7,114 nt of DNA from Oscillibacter sp. (GTDB lineage Bacteria; Bacillota; Clostridia; Oscillospirales; Oscillospiraceae). The position numbers and the translations under genes were made by a program. Below the pieces are notes generated by a model, which saw only the letters and a list, made by a program, of their open reading frames with translations, made no database searches and was not told the DNA's origin. The stretch is from the NCBI GenBank assembly GCA_003522105.1, contig DPGF01000057.1, positions 377 to 7,490 on the forward strand. Reading direction: 5' to 3'. Positions 6,019 through 7,114 of the stretch are shown piece after piece; position 1 is the stretch's first letter, and each line of letters starts with the position of its first letter.

Positions 6019-6679
6019 ATTGCTCAATCTCATCGGCCTTGCGAAAAAGGCCGGAAAGCTGGAGGTCGGCGAGGAACCGGTCGGCGCGGCGGCAAGAAGC
6101 AAGCACGCGCGCCTCATTCTCATCGCCTCCGACGCAGCGGAGAACACCCGCCGCCGCGCCAAGCACTTTGGCGACGCGGGCGAGTGCATCTGCCTCGAGA
6201 TCCCGGCAACGAAGGAAGCGCTCGGAAAAGCGCTCGGGCGCACCTCGTGCGCGCTGCTGGCGCTGACGGACATCGGCTTTGCCGAGGCCATCGCCAAAAA
6301 ACTCGCTGAGAGCGACGAAGCGCACTACGGCGAGGCGGCGAAGCGGCTCTCTGTCAAGGCAGCCCGCGCTGCCGAGCGCCGGGCGGAGCTCAAGCAGCAC
6401 GAAAAAAACCTGCGCGCCGGCAAGAAAAAGCCGCATCAGGAAGAGCCGCCGCAGCCCGCTCCCGCCGCAAAGGCCAAGAGCGCGGAAAAGATCGAGAGCA
6501 AGCGCCCGAGAGGCGCGGTCAAGCACGGGCGCACCCGCGCCGAGCGCGAAAAGGCGCACCGCGCCGCGGAAAAGCAGCGCGCGGCAAAGCGCTTTGCCCA
6601 CGCCCGCCCTGTGAAGAAGGGCAAGGGCAGCGTCAAGAAAGACAGTAAGCAGAGATCACAACACACGGAGGTGCAGTAA
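6011..6679 (+). CDS. ylxQ: L7Ae-family RNA-binding protein (YlxQ-like) with a long basic C-terminal tail
   Basis: The first hundred residues are a ribosomal L7Ae/L30e/S12e-type domain, a fold that binds kink-turn RNA: LNLIGLAKKAGKLEVGEEPV (5-24), RLILIASDAAENTRRRA (34-50) and ALLALTDIGFAEAIAKKL (81-98). Typical YlxQ proteins end there, near 100 residues. This one continues to 222 with a Lys/Arg/Ala-rich tail: a probably helical segment (about 108-138), a Pro/Gln-rich hinge (PHQEEPPQPAPAAK, 141-154), then a highly basic stretch to residue 222. The tail is likely disordered and RNA- or ribosome-binding (inference). The start is GTG at 6011, with AAAAGGAG (5993-6000) 10 bases upstream, overlapping the previous gene by 8 bases. 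No frameshift is needed: the frame stays open to TAA, and infB starts one base later with its own normal N-terminus, so this is not a misread part of infB. Confidence 0.9.
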   Translation: MDKLLNLIGLAKKAGKLEVGEEPVGAAARSKHARLILIASDAAENTRRRAKHFGDAGECICLEIPATKEALGKALGRTSCALLALTDIGFAEAIAKKLAESDEAHYGEAAKRLSVKAARAAERRAELKQHEKNLRAGKKKPHQEEPPQPAPAAKAKSAEKIESKRPRGAVKHGRTRAEREKAHRAAEKQRAAKRFAHARPVKKGKGSVKKDSKQRSQHTEVQ

Positions 6680-6683
6680 TTTG
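6667..6683 (+). promoter_or_regulatory. Ribosome-binding site and TTG start of infB
   Basis: GGAGGTG lies at 6668-6673, within the last codons of ylxQ, about 7 bases before TTG at 6681. The first in-frame ATG is at 6693, almost 20 bases from this site and without a closer one. The TTG start is therefore preferred; it gives MATTMNKNKVSDLAKDFG. Confidence 0.75.
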
Positions 6684-7114
6684 GCTACTACAATGAACAA
6701 GAACAAGGTATCCGATCTGGCAAAGGACTTCGGCATGGCGTCGAAGGACATTCTGTCCGTTCTGAGTACCTATGAGGACGGGAGCAAGAAGCCTTCGCAG
6801 GTGTTGTCTGCCGATGAGATCAACCTGATCTTCGAACATCTGACACAGAAGAATCAGGTGAAGATCGAGTCGATCTACGCCGAGTCCGCTCCCCAGAAAA
6901 AGCCCGAGCCCAAGGCCGCTCCCGCGCAGAGTCAGCCCAAGGCGAATAACGCTCAGAACCAGCCGAGAAACAATAACGGCAATAACGGCGGCAGCTGTCC
7001 CCAGCCCCAGCAGGGCCAGCAGGGCAAGCCCGTCCAGCCGCAGCAGAACACCCAGCCGGTGCAGCAGCAGAGCAAGTCCACCGCCACGCAGCATCCCACG
7101 ACGCGCGTGCCGGA
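6681..7114 (+). CDS. infB: Translation initiation factor IF-2, N-terminal part (3' end outside window)
   Basis: IF-2 is the GTPase that places initiator fMet-tRNA on the ribosome. The frame from TTG 6681 stays open to the window end and gives about 144 residues. Residues 7-60 are an IF2_N-type domain: KNKVSDLAKDFGMASKDILSVL (positions 7-28), then VLSADEINLIFEHL (41-54). The rest is the variable linker that precedes the G domain in all IF-2 proteins; the GTPase motifs lie beyond the window. The linker is unusual in being rich in Gln, Asn and Pro (about 80-135, with NNNGNNGG and several QQ pairs) instead of the common Lys/Glu/Ala mix, and holds a single Cys (SCPQPQ, near 106). The start has GGAGGTG upstream at a good distance. 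It follows ylxQ by one base, the normal final position of the nusA-infB block. Codon use is less G+C-rich than in the genes before it. Confidence 0.95.
   Translation, partial: MATTMNKNKVSDLAKDFGMASKDILSVLSTYEDGSKKPSQVLSADEINLIFEHLTQKNQVKIESIYAESAPQKKPEPKAAPAQSQPKANNAQNQPRNNNGNNGGSCPQPQQGQQGKPVQPQQNTQPVQQQSKSTATQHPTTRVP

Noticed and set aside
6633..7094. 153-residue Leu-rich minus-strand frame that looks membrane-like
   Set aside because: It is antisense to the infB N-terminus; the Leu run is the complement of CAG/AAG-rich Gln and Lys codons.
7..7114. Mobile elements, CRISPR arrays, tRNA or rRNA genes
   Set aside because: No transposase, direct-repeat array, cloverleaf-like sequence or rRNA-like stretch was seen on either strand.

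Overview
The window is a 7.1 kb piece of a high-G+C (about 60% by eye) Gram-positive-type chromosome, most likely a clostridial Firmicute of the Oscillospirales/Ruminococcaceae kind. Three things point there: the ssb-rpsR gene order, the rimP-nusA-ylxR(rnpM)-ylxQ-infB gene order, and a NusA of 353 residues that ends after its second KH domain. Strong AAGGAGG ribosome-binding sites and intrinsic terminators with T-tracts agree with this. No mobile element, CRISPR array, rRNA or tRNA gene was seen. No stretch longer than 300 bases lacks a gene; the longest gap (3889-4163) is a divergent promoter region.

Layout. (1) 1-597: the 3' end of ssb, complete rpsR, and an intrinsic terminator; this is the tail of the usual rpsF-ssb-rpsR operon. 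(2) 638-2518: an independent two-gene unit with its own extended -10 promoter. It holds a HAD-superfamily hydrolase and, 3 bases after its stop, a P-loop NTPase fused to a CYTH-like domain (the TTD14-type arrangement). It ends at a perfect hairpin that also serves the convergent gene. (3) 2527-3956 (minus strand): a MATE-family multidrug/Na+ antiporter with a good promoter. (4) 4039-7114: the transcription/translation operon rimP-nusA-rnpM-ylxQ-infB, all plus strand, tightly spaced or overlapping; infB runs off the window. Its leader holds a terminator-like hairpin before rimP, a candidate attenuator and possible target of NusA feedback.

The two housekeeping blocks (single-strand DNA binding and 30S assembly; 30S maturation, transcription elongation/termination, RNase P modulation and initiation factor 2) are conventional. 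The less ordinary content is the HAD plus P-loop/CYTH pair, the long basic tail on the L7Ae-family protein, the Asn/Gln-rich IF2 linker behind a probable TTG start, and the leader hairpin of the rimP operon. I do not see a clear new defence or mobile system; the HAD/NTPase-CYTH pair is the best candidate for undescribed biochemistry.
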